The position numbers and the translations under genes are program-made. Shown piece after piece: positions 29,398-37,599 of a stretch of 64,000 nucleotides of DNA. The stretch spans positions 3,244,001 through 3,308,000 of the forward strand of contig CP114561.1 in NCBI GenBank assembly GCA_028865235.1. The letters run 5' to 3'. Source of the DNA: Candidatus Manganitrophus sp. Lineage in GTDB: Bacteria > Nitrospirota > Nitrospiria > SBBL01 > Manganitrophaceae. How positions within the stretch are numbered: position 1 is the stretch's first letter; each line of letters starts with the position of its first letter. Below the pieces are notes generated by a model, which was given only the letters and a program-made list of their open reading frames with translations, was not told the DNA's origin and did not search any database.

Positions 29398-30015
29398 ATG
29401 ATGAAGCGCTCGATCTTGACCTTCTCCACCCTGGTTATCTTGACGGCAGGAATGGCGTCCACCGGCGGGAGCATGGAAGTCGCTCCCTGCGGGACCACCC
29501 TTGCCACTCATGCCGGCGTCCCCGCCCGGTCGAATATTATGACTCCCGACGAGAGCTGCGGCGGTCGGGCGACTTACGGATTACAGTATCAGTGCGTGGA
29601 ATATGTCAGGCGCTTCTATCATCTGGTGAAGGGAATGGAGACCCGGGAAGGGATGATGGGAAAACGTTGGAACGGCAACGCGAATACTTATTTTAAGACC
29701 GCCGACAAAAAAGGGCTCGACGCCTTCGAGAATGGCGGGCGGGTGGCGCCGAGGCCGGACGACATTCTCGCTTTCCAGGGAGGCCCTTACGGCCATGTCG
29801 CGATTATCACACGGGTGGCCGAAGATCATATCGAGTTTGTCGAACAGAATTTCTCCCCGACAGGAAGAGGCCGATTGGCCTACAACCCGGTCACGAATCG
29901 GGTGGAGAATCGAAAGGCCGGGGGAGAGCTCTTCGTTGTCGAGGGGTGGCTTCGCTCCCAGTCGGATCGGAACCTTGTTCCACAGGCGCCGATCGAAGCA
30001 GTCTCGGACAGGTAA
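29398..30015 (+). CDS. Secreted CHAP-domain amidase/peptidase-like protein
   Basis: About 205 residues with a signal peptide (ILTFSTLVILTAGMASTGG) and one CHAP domain. The nucleophilic cysteine is in LQYQCVEYVRRFY, the histidine in GPYGHVAIITRV, and the following acidic residue in IEFVEQNF. This is the expected Cys-His-acid layout of NlpC/P60-like CHAP enzymes, which cut peptidoglycan peptides or glutathionylspermidine. CGGRATYG and ENGGRVAPRPDDILAF also fit. CGGAGG ends eight bases before the first ATG at 29398; a second ATG directly follows. A large hairpin lies after the stop. Confidence 0.82.
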   Translation: MMKRSILTFSTLVILTAGMASTGGSMEVAPCGTTLATHAGVPARSNIMTPDESCGGRATYGLQYQCVEYVRRFYHLVKGMETREGMMGKRWNGNANTYFKTADKKGLDAFENGGRVAPRPDDILAFQGGPYGHVAIITRVAEDHIEFVEQNFSPTGRGRLAYNPVTNRVENRKAGGELFVVEGWLRSQSDRNLVPQAPIEAVSDR

Positions 30016-30024
30016 TACGAAAGC

Positions 30025-30096
30025 GTGAGGCGTCGGGTGGCAGGCTTGGGGGGTAGAAGATTTTTAAGATCTTCTGACCTACCTCCGACGCCTCAC
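30025..30096. terminator. Long hairpin between converging genes, likely bidirectional terminator
   Basis: The outer arms GTGAGGCGTCGG (30025-30036) and CCGACGCCTCAC (30085-30096) are perfect complements. The inner arms AGAAGAT and ATCTTCT pair again. It sits exactly between the stops of the CHAP gene and the converging Pro/Gly-rich gene, so it could end transcription from both sides. Confidence 0.6.
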
Positions 30097-30107
30097 GTAT
30101 TTAGGGT

Positions 30108-30719
30108 CTACTGGACGCCGCCCGCAGGAGGAAGAAGCGGGGGCGGGGTCTCCCGTTCAGACCCCGGAATATCCTGGCCGGGCTGGGCACCCAATCCATC
30201 GCGCTGATCCAGTCCCCCTCCCTGATCGGTTCCCGGAGGACAATCGGTCATTCCAAATTGGTCCTGGCCAAGTTGATTCTGATTCCCGGGGTCGGGCTGA
30301 CCGAAGCTCCCTCCCTGATCTCCGGGCACACTCCCTTGCGGGTTTGGAGGAATGCTCCCCGGCGGGTTGGAGGGACGACTTCCTGGAGGGTCGGACGGGA
30401 CACTTCCGGGCGGGTTCGGAGGGATACTTCCCGGCGGCAATTCGCGTTGTTCGAGCTGGCGGTCGCCCGGTGTCCCTGGCTCTCCCAGCCCGCCTCGGTC
30501 GCCTGGATTAACATCGGGCGCCGTTGATCCGGGAGGACAGGGATCCAAGCCGCCTCGATCCCCGGGATCCGGAGCAGTAGATGGCGGGGTGCCGAACGGA
30601 TCCGAATCGGTTCCGGGAGGGGTATTGAAATCGCCCGGTCCTCCCCGGTCCTCCATTTGCGCAAACGCCGGTGCTGCGCCAAGCAAAAGCAAAAGTAGGA
30701 ACAAAGCACTTTTTCTCAT
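30108..30719 (-). CDS. Secreted Pro/Gly-rich low-complexity protein
   Basis: A 203-residue protein with a clear signal peptide (LFLLLLLLGAAPAFA). Nearly the whole mature sequence is low-complexity. GDRGGL occurs several times, followed by a tandem array of about six units with the pattern NPPGS-P or DPPGS-P. The tail is rich in Gln and Gly. Such sequences are probably disordered or collagen-like in composition, and no family is recognised. Only two cysteines in the CPPG context occur. It may be a cell-wall or surface linker protein; that is speculation. It converges on the CHAP gene with a shared hairpin between them. Confidence 0.65.
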   Translation of the reverse strand: MRKSALFLLLLLLGAAPAFAQMEDRGGPGDFNTPPGTDSDPFGTPPSTAPDPGDRGGLDPCPPGSTAPDVNPGDRGGLGEPGTPGDRQLEQRELPPGSIPPNPPGSVPSDPPGSRPSNPPGSIPPNPQGSVPGDQGGSFGQPDPGNQNQLGQDQFGMTDCPPGTDQGGGLDQRDGLGAQPGQDIPGSERETPPPLLPPAGGVQ

Positions 30720-30938
30720 TCTGCATTCCTTTCGCTACAGTGTCTGGACATAAAATTGATAGAACAAATGAAAGAGCAAGAAGAGGGCCATGTCTGAGAG
30801 CGCTTCTTTTTGAGGTTTTTTGGGAACGACGGAATCTGGATGTGTAAGAGTGCCGACTTTCTGCGCATCCCGACAAGAAGGGCCGGAAACGACTGAGCAG
30901 AGTTTATACATCCATTCGCGGCTTCAGGAGAAAAGCCG

Positions 30939-30968
30939 TTGACAAAGGAAAGCAATTTCGTTTAAAGT
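30939..30968 (+). promoter_or_regulatory. Sigma-70-type promoter of the I42-like gene
   Basis: A perfect TTGACA (30939-30944) is followed after 18 bases by TAAAGT (30963-30968), 38 bases before the ATG at 31007. Confidence 0.55.
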
Positions 30969-31006
30969 ACCGCTCAGTTGATCGTTTATTCAAGTGGACG
31001 ACGAAG

Positions 31007-31315
31007 ATGGCGGAGCAAATCCAAACCGAAATCAAAAAGATCCATGCCAAGGTCGGAGAGCCGTTCAAAATCCGTATCTGGGAAGATCGTACCCGAGGAA
31101 GCCGGTATGTCCCGACGTTCGATGCCGCCGTTCTCAAGCTCATCAGTGATGAATACGAGCGGACGCGGCACGTCCGGACCAACGACATCGGGATGCATTA
31201 TTTTGAGTTCGTCCCCGTAAAGTCCGGGCGGTATCCGATCGAATTCGAATGCCGGTACGGCTGGAAATTCTCCGCGGAAGACCGCCTGCTTTACGAGGTG
31301 GAGGTCGCCGGGTAG
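31007..31315 (+). CDS. Small protein with possible chagasin/I42-like fold
   Basis: A 102-residue protein with no signal peptide. Blocks VGEPFKIRIWEDRTRG, HYFEFVPVKSGRYPIEF and RYGWKFSAED recall, in order, the loop-strand layout of chagasin-type cysteine-protease inhibitors (family I42). There, a GxTGYxW loop is followed by a FxF(K/R)xxKxG strand and an RPW-like loop. The key loop residues are not conserved here, so the resemblance may be structural only. The lack of a signal peptide would make it cytoplasmic, unusual for I42. A tRNA gene follows. Confidence 0.5.
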   Translation: MAEQIQTEIKKIHAKVGEPFKIRIWEDRTRGSRYVPTFDAAVLKLISDEYERTRHVRTNDIGMHYFEFVPVKSGRYPIEFECRYGWKFSAEDRLLYEVEVAG

Positions 31316-31365
31316 GCCTTCATCCGGCCTGCGGTTGATCCGCTAAAATTTCAAACTTCAATCAT

Positions 31366-31441
31366 GGTCCCATCGTCTAGTGGCCTAGGACGTTGGCCTC
31401 TCACGCCGAAAACACGGGTTCGAACCCCGTTGGGACCACCA
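31366..31441 (+). tRNA. tRNA-Glu (anticodon CTC)
   Basis: A complete cloverleaf. The acceptor stem GGTCCCA pairs with TGGGACC, and the D-arm region TCGTCTAGTGGCCTAGGAC is typical of bacterial tRNA-Glu. The anticodon loop is CTCTCAC (anticodon CTC), and the T-arm contains GGTTCGAACCC. The 3' CCA is encoded at 31439-31441. Confidence 0.95.
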
Positions 31442-31457
31442 ACCTAAATACTTGAAA

Positions 31458-31501
31458 TGGCATCTACCAGCTGCTTAAGCGCGCTGTAGATGCCATTTTT
31501 T
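31458..31501 (+). terminator. Intrinsic terminator after tRNA-Glu
   Basis: TGGCATCTACCAGC and GCTGTAGATGCCA form a 13-base-pair stem with one bulge, followed by six T. It lies 17 bases after the tRNA. Confidence 0.85.
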
Positions 31502-31559
31502 ATCCACACCGTAAAAATAAAATCACCGTCTCTCGGGGGGGATCGCAAGGTTGGCTTGA

Positions 31560-31588
31560 TTGACAGAGCGGACCCCTCCCCCTATAAT
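31560..31588 (+). promoter_or_regulatory. Consensus sigma-70 promoter of the macAB-like operon
   Basis: TTGACA (31560-31565), a 17-base spacer, and TATAAT (31583-31588) match the consensus exactly. It ends 32 bases before the ATG of the adaptor gene. Confidence 0.9.
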
Positions 31589-31620
31589 CAATTGTTCGCA
31601 ATTAAATAGGGACAAATTCA

Positions 31621-32814
31621 ATGGCAATATCCCAGGAATGGAGAAAAGGTCTCCTCGGGATTGCGGTTCTGGTCGCAATCATCGCAGGGGTGACCCTTTT
31701 CCGGGGGGGTGAAAAAGCAGCGGAGTACCGGACGGCGAAGGTGGAGCAGGGGGACCTCACCACCCGCGTCTCGGCGACCGGCAAAGTGGATGCGCTCGTC
31801 ACCGTGGAGGTGGGGAGCCAGGTTTCCGGGAGGGTGCAGAAGCTCTTTGCCGATTTTAATTCGCAGGTCAAAAAAGGACAGGTGGTCGCTCAAATCGATC
31901 CGTCCCTTTTTGAGGCGCAGGTCGAACAGGCGCGGGCGAAGCTGGCCAACGATGAGGCGAATACAGAAAAAGCGCGCGTTCTCCTGGCGGATGCAAAACG
32001 GGCTCTTAAAAGAATGGAGACCCTTTTCGCCCGCGACTTCGTCTCCGAGAGCGAAAAGGAGGCGGCGCAGAGCGCCCATGATTCGGCCGTTGCCAATTTG
32101 AAGGCGGCCGAGACCCAGATCGCGCAAGACCGGGCCTCTCTCAAACTTGCTGAGGCGAACCTCCGCTATGCCACTATTCTTTCACCGGTAGATGGAATCG
32201 TCATCTCCCGGAATGTCTCCGTAGGACAGACCGTGGCCGCCTCGCTTCAAGCGCCGACCCTCTTCACCATCGCGCAGGATCTCACCGAGATGAAAGTCGA
32301 CACCAGTGTGGATGAAGCCGACATCGGAAAAGTTGTGATCGGCCAGGAAGCGGAGTTCACCGTCGATGCTTACCCCGACACCCCCTTTCGCGGGACGGTT
32401 CAGGATATCTACAATCAGCCGGTCACGCTCCAAAACGTCGTCACCTACGATGCCATTATCCTGGTGAAGAACCCCGAGCTGAAACTCCGGCCGGGGATGA
32501 CGGCCAATGTCACGATCCGGGTCGCCCACAAAGAGAATGTGGTGAAGCTGCCGAATGCGGCCCTTCGCTATCGGCCCGAGCGGGAATCGGGTCGAACCGT
32601 TCCCGCAAAAAGAGATCGGCGGCCGACCGAAGTCTGGGTGCTGCGGGAGGGAAAAGAGGTCGCCGTCCCGGTGACGCTCGGCTTGAGCGACGGAAGTTTT
32701 ACGGAGGTTCTCTCCGGCGATCTCAAACCGGGAGATTCCGTGATCATCGAGAAGATCCGGAAGAACGGAGCGCCGCCGCAAGGAAGCGGCCGGGCCCCCT
32801 CGATGAGGTTTTAA
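31621..32814 (+). CDS. macA: MacA-like periplasmic adaptor (membrane fusion protein)
   Basis: A 397-residue membrane-fusion protein anchored by one N-terminal helix (LLGIAVLVAIIAGVTLF). The lipoyl-type hairpin halves VEVGSQVSGRVQKLF and TILSPVDGIVISRNVSVGQTV flank a coiled coil (about residues 95-180). The beta-barrel region ADIGKVVIGQEAEFTVDAYP and the membrane-proximal domain follow. It links an inner-membrane ABC pump to an outer-membrane TolC-type channel. The next two genes encode the matching MacB-type ATPase and permease, so export of a macrolide-like compound, lipid or peptide is expected. The symbol is by family resemblance; substrate unknown. It has a consensus promoter. Confidence 0.88.
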   Translation: MAISQEWRKGLLGIAVLVAIIAGVTLFRGGEKAAEYRTAKVEQGDLTTRVSATGKVDALVTVEVGSQVSGRVQKLFADFNSQVKKGQVVAQIDPSLFEAQVEQARAKLANDEANTEKARVLLADAKRALKRMETLFARDFVSESEKEAAQSAHDSAVANLKAAETQIAQDRASLKLAEANLRYATILSPVDGIVISRNVSVGQTVAASLQAPTLFTIAQDLTEMKVDTSVDEADIGKVVIGQEAEFTVDAYPDTPFRGTVQDIYNQPVTLQNVVTYDAIILVKNPELKLRPGMTANVTIRVAHKENVVKLPNAALRYRPERESGRTVPAKRDRRPTEVWVLREGKEVAVPVTLGLSDGSFTEVLSGDLKPGDSVIIEKIRKNGAPPQGSGRAPSMRF

Positions 32815-32821
32815 AGCGACG

Positions 32822-33547
32822 ATGGATCCGCTTATCCAGGTCGACGGACTTTGGAAGGTCTACCGGACCGGAGACATCGAGCTGCCGGCCTTAAAGGGGG
32901 TCTCCTTCACCGTGGCCCGGGGTGAGTTTGTCGCGCTGATGGGGCCGTCCGGCTCGGGGAAGTCGACGCTGATGCATCTTTTGGGATGTCTTGATCGGCC
33001 GACCCGGGGGCGGTATCTGCTCGAAGGGTCGGAGGTCGGCGGTCTGCAGCCGAACGATCTGGCCCGGATTCGAAATCAGAAGATCGGATTTGTCTTCCAA
33101 GGATTTAACCTTCTCTCTCGCACGACCGCGCTCGAAAATGTGGAGCTTCCGATGTTGTATGAGGAATCTTCCGGCAAGGAGCGGGTCGCACGGGCGCGGG
33201 AGGCGTTGGAGCGGGTCGGGCTGGGCAATCGGCTTTATCACTACCCGAACCAGCTCTCCGGCGGCCAACAGCAGCGGGTGGCGATCGCGCGGGCGCTGGT
33301 GATGCAGCCCTCCTTGATCCTGGCCGATGAGCCGACCGGGAACCTCGATACCCGCACCTCCGTCGAAATCATGGCGCTCTTTCAGGAGTTGAATGAAGCG
33401 GGAATCACCCCGCTGCTGGTGACGCACGAGCCCGATATCGCGCAGTATGCCTCTCGGATCATCCGGTTTCGAGACGGGGAGATTCAGAGCGATCGGGCGG
33501 TGGAGGGGCGGGCGAATGCGAAGCAGACATTGGAGACGCTTGTTTAA
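32822..33547 (+). CDS. MacB-type ABC transporter ATP-binding protein
   Basis: A 241-residue ATPase of the MacB/LolD/FtsE group. Walker A is GPSGSGKST (41-49), followed by the Q-loop in [10 protein letters not shown] and the signature LSGGQQQR. Walker B is [12 protein letters not shown], and the H-loop lies in LLVTHEPD. The length matches stand-alone MacB-like ATP-binding subunits. It starts seven bases after the adaptor gene and is followed by the permease, completing a MacAB-like pump split into separate ATPase and membrane chains. It acts on the cytoplasmic face of the inner membrane. Confidence 0.92.
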   Translation: MDPLIQVDGLWKVYRTGDIELPALKGVSFTVARGEFVALMGPSGSGKSTLMHLLGCLDRPTRGRYLLEGSEVGGLQPNDLARIRNQKIGFVFQGFNLLSRTTALENVELPMLYEESSGKERVARAREALERVGLGNRLYHYPNQLSGGQQQRVAIARALVMQPSLILADEPTGNLDTRTSVEIMALFQELNEAGITPLLVTHEPDIAQYASRIIRFRDGEIQSDRAVEGRANAKQTLETLV

Positions 33548-33639
33548 GAGAAGCTGTCTCAGCAATCAGCTTAAAGCTCTTATTTTTGGGGCTGACAGCT
33601 GAATGCTGACCGCCGGAAGCTATTTTATATAAGGACCCA
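33548..33639. repeat. Imperfect inverted repeat within the macAB-like operon
   Basis: CAGCAATCAGCT on the left is mirrored by AGCTGAATGCTG on the right, with other AGCTG copies around them. The spacer between ATPase and permease genes is otherwise unusually long for this operon. It resembles a small interspersed repeat; no second copy was found by eye. Confidence 0.4.
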
Positions 33640-34858
33640 ATGAATCCGCTTGTTGCTTTGAAGATTGCCGGACGGGCTCTCGCCCGGAACACGATGAGAT
33701 CGGCCCTGACGATGCTCGGAATGATCATCGGGGTCGGCGCCGTGATCACGATGGTTTCGGTCGGACGGGGGGCCAAGGCGCAGGTGGAAGCCCAAATCGC
33801 GACGATCGGATCGAACATGGTGATGATCTTTCCCGGAAGCACGACCCAGGGGGGGGTCCGCGGGGGATCGGGGACGGAGACGACCCTCACGGAGCAGGAT
33901 GCGGAGGCGATCGGGCGGGAGATCTCGGCCGTCCGCCTGGCGGCCCCGTCGCTTCGGACCACGGCGCAGGTGGTCAGCGCCAATCAGAACTGGTCGACGA
34001 CGATTACCGGAAGCACCCCCGATTTCTTTATGATCCGAGATTGGTCGATCGAGTCGGGGAGCCCCTTTCACGCAGTCCGACGTCAGCGGGGCGAATAAAG
34101 TGGCGGTGATCGGAAAGACCGTCGGTCAAAACCTCTTTGGGGCGCAAGATCCGGTCGGGGAGACGATCCGAATCCGGAATGTCCCCTTCAAGGTGATCGG
34201 AACCCTCGCCTCGAAGGGTCAATCGATGCAGGGTCAGGATCAAGATGATGTGATCCTCATTCCCCTCACGACGCTGCAGAAGCGGATCATGGGGGTGACC
34301 CACATCGGGACGATCCTCGCTTCCGCAAATTCTCCCGAAGAGACGGCCACGGCGGAGGAGGAGATTCAGCGGTTGCTCCGGCAGCGCCATCGCATCCTGC
34401 CGGGCCAAGAAGACGATTTCCGGGTCCGCAATATGACGGAGATTGCCAGCGCGGCGGAGTCTTCTTCCCGGATCATGACCCTGCTGCTTGGGAGCATCGC
34501 CTCGGTCTCTCTGATCGTCGGCGGGATCGGCATCATGAATATCATGCTCGTCTCGGTGACCGAGCGGACCCGGGAGATCGGCATCCGGATGGCGGTCGGC
34601 GCGCGGGGCCGCGACATCCTCCTTCAATTTTTGATGGAAGCGGTCGTCCTCTCCCTGATCGGAGGGTTGCTCGGCATCGCCCTCGGGATGGCCGGCTCCA
34701 AGATCATCTCCACCGTCGTCCAGTGGCCGACCGTGGTCTCTCTCCGGGCGATCCTCTTTGCTTCCATCTTCTCGATCGCCATCGGCATCTTTTTCGGGCT
34801 TTATCCCGCCCGCCGGGCGGCCGCGCTCGATCCGATCGAGGCGTTGCGGTACGACTGA
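33640..34858 (+). CDS. MacB-type ABC transporter permease, frame broken
   Basis: About 405 residues once repaired. The N-terminal helix (RSALTMLGMIIGVGAVITMVS) leads into a large periplasmic domain with ETTLTEQDAEAI and ITGSTPDFFMIRDW. Three C-terminal helices follow, with VGGIGIMNIMLVSVTERTREIGIRMAVGA and GLYPARRAAALDPIEALRYD. These are hallmark FtsX/MacB permease blocks. The frame breaks at about 34063-34069. Removing one T, or adding two bases, gives PFTQSDVSGANKVAVIGKTV. It completes the MacAB-like exporter. The break is one of the two in the window not explained by a single missing base. Confidence 0.88.
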
Positions 34859-34994
34859 GAAATCGCTCCCGCCGGAAGCATGAACAGTCCCAAAAATACC
34901 TATTTTGCTCTTGAACTGCTCAGACGCTTTCGGTTAGCATTTATCTGCCGACCGGGATGGGCCCGGTGGGGCACTGTATTTAAGAGAGGAGTAT

Positions 34995-36428
34995 TTGTCT
35001 CGGATGTTTCACATGCTGCAACCGATTCGTTTTGTTGTGTCGCTTTTTCTGTTGATGTCGTTCATGACCGCCTGCGGCGGTGGGGAAGGGGCTTCGTCTG
35101 ATTCCGGTACAGGAAAGGCCGCCATCCTTCTCACTGACCGCGCTGAAGAGAAGATCACCGATCGCGAGGGGAATGTCATCACCTCGGCACAGGAGATCGG
35201 GGTGACCTTCAGCGAAATGGCGTTGAAGCCGGTGAAAGGGCCATGGGTTTCCGTTTTCAACGGACCGCCCGATATTTCGGTCAACCTGTTGGCGCTTCAG
35301 GGGAAGGCCGATCTGATCGATGTGGTCGATCTTCCGGTCGGGGCTTATGATAAAGCACGGATCAAGGTCGAGAACGCTTGGTTTGTCGATGCGGAAGGGG
35401 TCCGGCATGATGTGATCGTCCCTTCGGGGAAGGTGACGATCAAGTTTAAACGTCACCTCATCATCCGAGCCAATGATGAGACCGAGGTCCTCTTTGACTT
35501 CGTCCCGGGTAAATCGATTCATCTGATCGAAACCGGAAGCGGCAAGTTTATCCTCCGGCCGGTGGTCCGGGTGCGGGTTCTTGGGGAAGAGGTGACCGAT
35601 TTCGTTAAGATCGAGGGGCAAATCGTCTCGGTCGATTGTAACGAAAATCAGCTGACCCTCGATCCACGACATGGCGAGCCGATGACCGTTCACCTGGAGG
35701 ATGCGCTGATCGTTCTGAAAGACGGCTCCTTCTTTAGCGAAGGAGACGATCACGGTGACGACGAGCGCAGAAAAAGGGCGGCGCAAATTGCTTCCTGTCA
35801 GCAGCTTGAAGAAGGACAATTCGTCGAGGTGGTCGGCAGCAGCGACGAGGAAGGGGTGGTTCATGCTTCTTTGGTGTTGATCAAAACGGAGGAGCCGGCT
35901 TCACACCGTCTCGAATTCACCGGAACCCTCCTGGAGGTCGATTGCGACCAACAGACATTCGGCGTTACCTTCAGCGGCGGGGAGATCGAGGCGACCCTCC
36001 TTCCGGAGACAAAACTCTTCACGGCCGACGACCAAGCGGTTCCGGCGGCGGAGGTTTGCGAGCGATTGAGCGAGGCGGTTCAGAAGCGGATCGAGGTGGC
36101 GGGGAAGGTGGAGAATAATCAGGTCATCGCCGCCGAAATCACCCTTTTGCCCGAGGCCCCTGTTTCCATGACGACCCGCGTGGCGGGGACGGTGGAATCG
36201 ATCAGTGTGACGGGGACCGAGGTCACCGGGTTTGTTCTGAAGACCGACGGCAGCCAGTCGTATACCATCACAATCGACGCTCAGACCGAAATCAAGGATC
36301 AAAATGGAGATCCGGTTGCGCCGAATGCCCTTCTCAATCAGCGGGTTCGTGTTGAGGGAACCCTCGACACCGGGACTACCCCGCCGACGATTGAGGCGGC
36401 GGAAGTCGTTCTCCTTTCCATTCCGTAG
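34995..36428 (+). CDS. Lipoprotein with DUF4382-like and DUF5666-like domains
   Basis: A 477-residue lipoprotein with a signal peptide ending in a lipobox (LLMSFMTAC). The N-terminal 150 residues (GKAAILLTDRAEEKITDREG, LPVGAYDKARIKVENA) fit DUF4382. Three OB-like DUF5666 modules follow, seen as IEGQIVSVDCNENQLTL, FTGTLLEVDCDQQTFGV and VAGTVESISVTGTEVTGFVL. Such proteins are common in outer-membrane lipoprotein sets of environmental bacteria; no biochemical role is known. The TTG at 34995 is four bases from AGAGAGGA and an ATG at 35004 is an alternative. A perfect hairpin ten bases after the stop probably terminates it. Confidence 0.8.
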   Translation: MSRMFHMLQPIRFVVSLFLLMSFMTACGGGEGASSDSGTGKAAILLTDRAEEKITDREGNVITSAQEIGVTFSEMALKPVKGPWVSVFNGPPDISVNLLALQGKADLIDVVDLPVGAYDKARIKVENAWFVDAEGVRHDVIVPSGKVTIKFKRHLIIRANDETEVLFDFVPGKSIHLIETGSGKFILRPVVRVRVLGEEVTDFVKIEGQIVSVDCNENQLTLDPRHGEPMTVHLEDALIVLKDGSFFSEGDDHGDDERRKRAAQIASCQQLEEGQFVEVVGSSDEEGVVHASLVLIKTEEPASHRLEFTGTLLEVDCDQQTFGVTFSGGEIEATLLPETKLFTADDQAVPAAEVCERLSEAVQKRIEVAGKVENNQVIAAEITLLPEAPVSMTTRVAGTVESISVTGTEVTGFVLKTDGSQSYTITIDAQTEIKDQNGDPVAPNALLNQRVRVEGTLDTGTTPPTIEAAEVVLLSIP

Positions 36429-36437
36429 TTTCTCTCC

Positions 36438-36469
36438 GGTGCACCGGCATGAAATCATGCCGGTGCACC
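36438..36469 (+). terminator. Perfect 14-base-pair hairpin after the DUF4382-like gene
   Basis: GGTGCACCGGCATG and CATGCCGGTGCACC pair perfectly around AAAT, followed by CTTTCCCC. It contains GCACCGG, also found in the REP-like palindromes at 41798 and 50146. Confidence 0.6.
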
Positions 36470-36631
36470 CTTTCCCCCGCGATATTCAGCGCTTCCGAAT
36501 GTAAGCTTCCTTACATAAATAATTGCCGGAATGAAGGAAAATAAGAAAATTGGGGGCTTGACCGAAGCGGAGCCATGGGGTAGACGCCGCGGTCAGGGAT
36601 GTTAACCTCATTTTTAAAGGAGGGGAGAGTT

Positions 36632-36870
36632 ATGTGGCGGAAAATGGCAGCCTCATCTGCCGGCGCCGGTCGTGCCGGCCATCCTGGAGAGACGGTATCA
36701 GGGACCGCTCCATTCCAAAGAGGAGAGCCCTGTCACCCTTCAAGACAGGTCTCGATCTGTTTTATGAGTTTCTCTATCGACTCGGTCTCCCGTTGCTCCT
36801 GTTCGGATCGTTGACCTACTTCGGATGGGTCCTCTGGTCGATGGATTATTCATCGGCCGGATCCGGATAG
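36632..36870 (+). CDS. Small single-pass membrane protein, possible frame break
   Basis: The 3' half encodes a clear membrane segment (LGLPLLLFGSLTYFGWVLW) followed by a short polar tail. AAAGGAGGGG at 36616-36625 fits an ATG at 36632 (MWRKMAASSAG) best. That frame must then gain one base, most simply in the CCC around 36730, to reach the membrane segment, giving 79 residues. The alternative is a GTG at 36634, which is open without a shift but gives an Arg-rich, less natural N-terminus. Function unknown; no family recognised. Confidence 0.5.
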
Positions 36871-36906
36871 CCGGGATCTATCGGGAGATCCCGGGCATGG
36901 AAAGGG

Positions 36907-37500
36907 TTACGTCGCGGATGCTCCGATTTGCCCCAGGACCCGGCGGAGTTTTCTCCGCCGGGTCCTGGAGTGCGGGGCGGCCGGATCGCCATAAAGCCGA
37001 TCGGCGTAGGATCGGGTCCCTTCATCCTCAATGCTGAACCAGCGGCTTCCCCGCTCCGTTTCCGCGATCGGCCCGCATGGATGGTGCTTCCGGATTTCAT
37101 CGCGCAGCGCCGAAAGCCATTCCGGATCGAAAGAGGTGAAACTGATTCCGATGCCGCGGGTCGATTTTTTATAGCAGAGGGTGCCGCATCCCTCCAGAAT
37201 TCCCCGTTCCAGGTGCGGTTGATCAGATCGATACCGATCGAAAACCGCCGGAAGCGGCCGGTCGATCTCCCGGAGAATTTCTTCTGGGAGGGTCAGGATC
37301 ACTTCGGTTTCTGTCCCGTGAAGGGGTTGTTCCGGATGATGGAGCCGGACATGCGGGATCTTTCGGTAGCGGCAGGCTAAATCGAGAAGAACGGCGGTCT
37401 CCTCCATCACCTCCCGATCCCGATGGCGGATCGTCGGATGACCGGGAACCCGCGCGGCATGCAAAAAACCGATAAGATACGCTTCTTGCTCCGGACGCAT
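36907..37500 (-). CDS. Degenerate LAGLIDADG-like protein
   Basis: A 197-residue protein with two halves that resemble the two repeats of a LAGLIDADG homing endonuclease. Half one begins EQEAYLIGFLHAARV, where the helix matches but the catalytic acid is His or Ala. Half two begins LERGILEGCGTLCY and continues ISFTSFDPEWLSALRDEI, SRWFSIEDEG, YADRLYGDP and an Arg-rich tail. That order is typical of the family. The loss of acidic residues in the first motif suggests no cleavage activity; it may be a domesticated DNA-binding protein or a relic. It is not inside an intron or intein. A perfect 16-base-pair inverted repeat lies within its 3' end. Confidence 0.5.
   Translation of the reverse strand: MRPEQEAYLIGFLHAARVPGHPTIRHRDREVMEETAVLLDLACRYRKIPHVRLHHPEQPLHGTETEVILTLPEEILREIDRPLPAVFDRYRSDQPHLERGILEGCGTLCYKKSTRGIGISFTSFDPEWLSALRDEIRKHHPCGPIAETERGSRWFSIEDEGTRSYADRLYGDPAAPHSRTRRRKLRRVLGQIGASAT
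36933..36968. repeat. Perfect 16-base-pair inverted repeat with TTTT loop
   Basis: CCAGGACCCGGCGGAG and CTCCGCCGGGTCCTGG flank TTTT. It falls inside the last codons of the LAGLIDADG-like gene, coding for the Arg-rich tail. The perfection of the stem is beyond what coding alone would require, so it may be a structural or terminator element. Confidence 0.7.
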
Positions 37501-37599
37501 TGTCCTCCTCTCTTTGGAGAGATCTTAGTTGATCTCTCTTCGATTATCAATCCCGGCCCTGTTTGACAACAGAATTCCGCCCTTGTTCTTTTGAAATAG

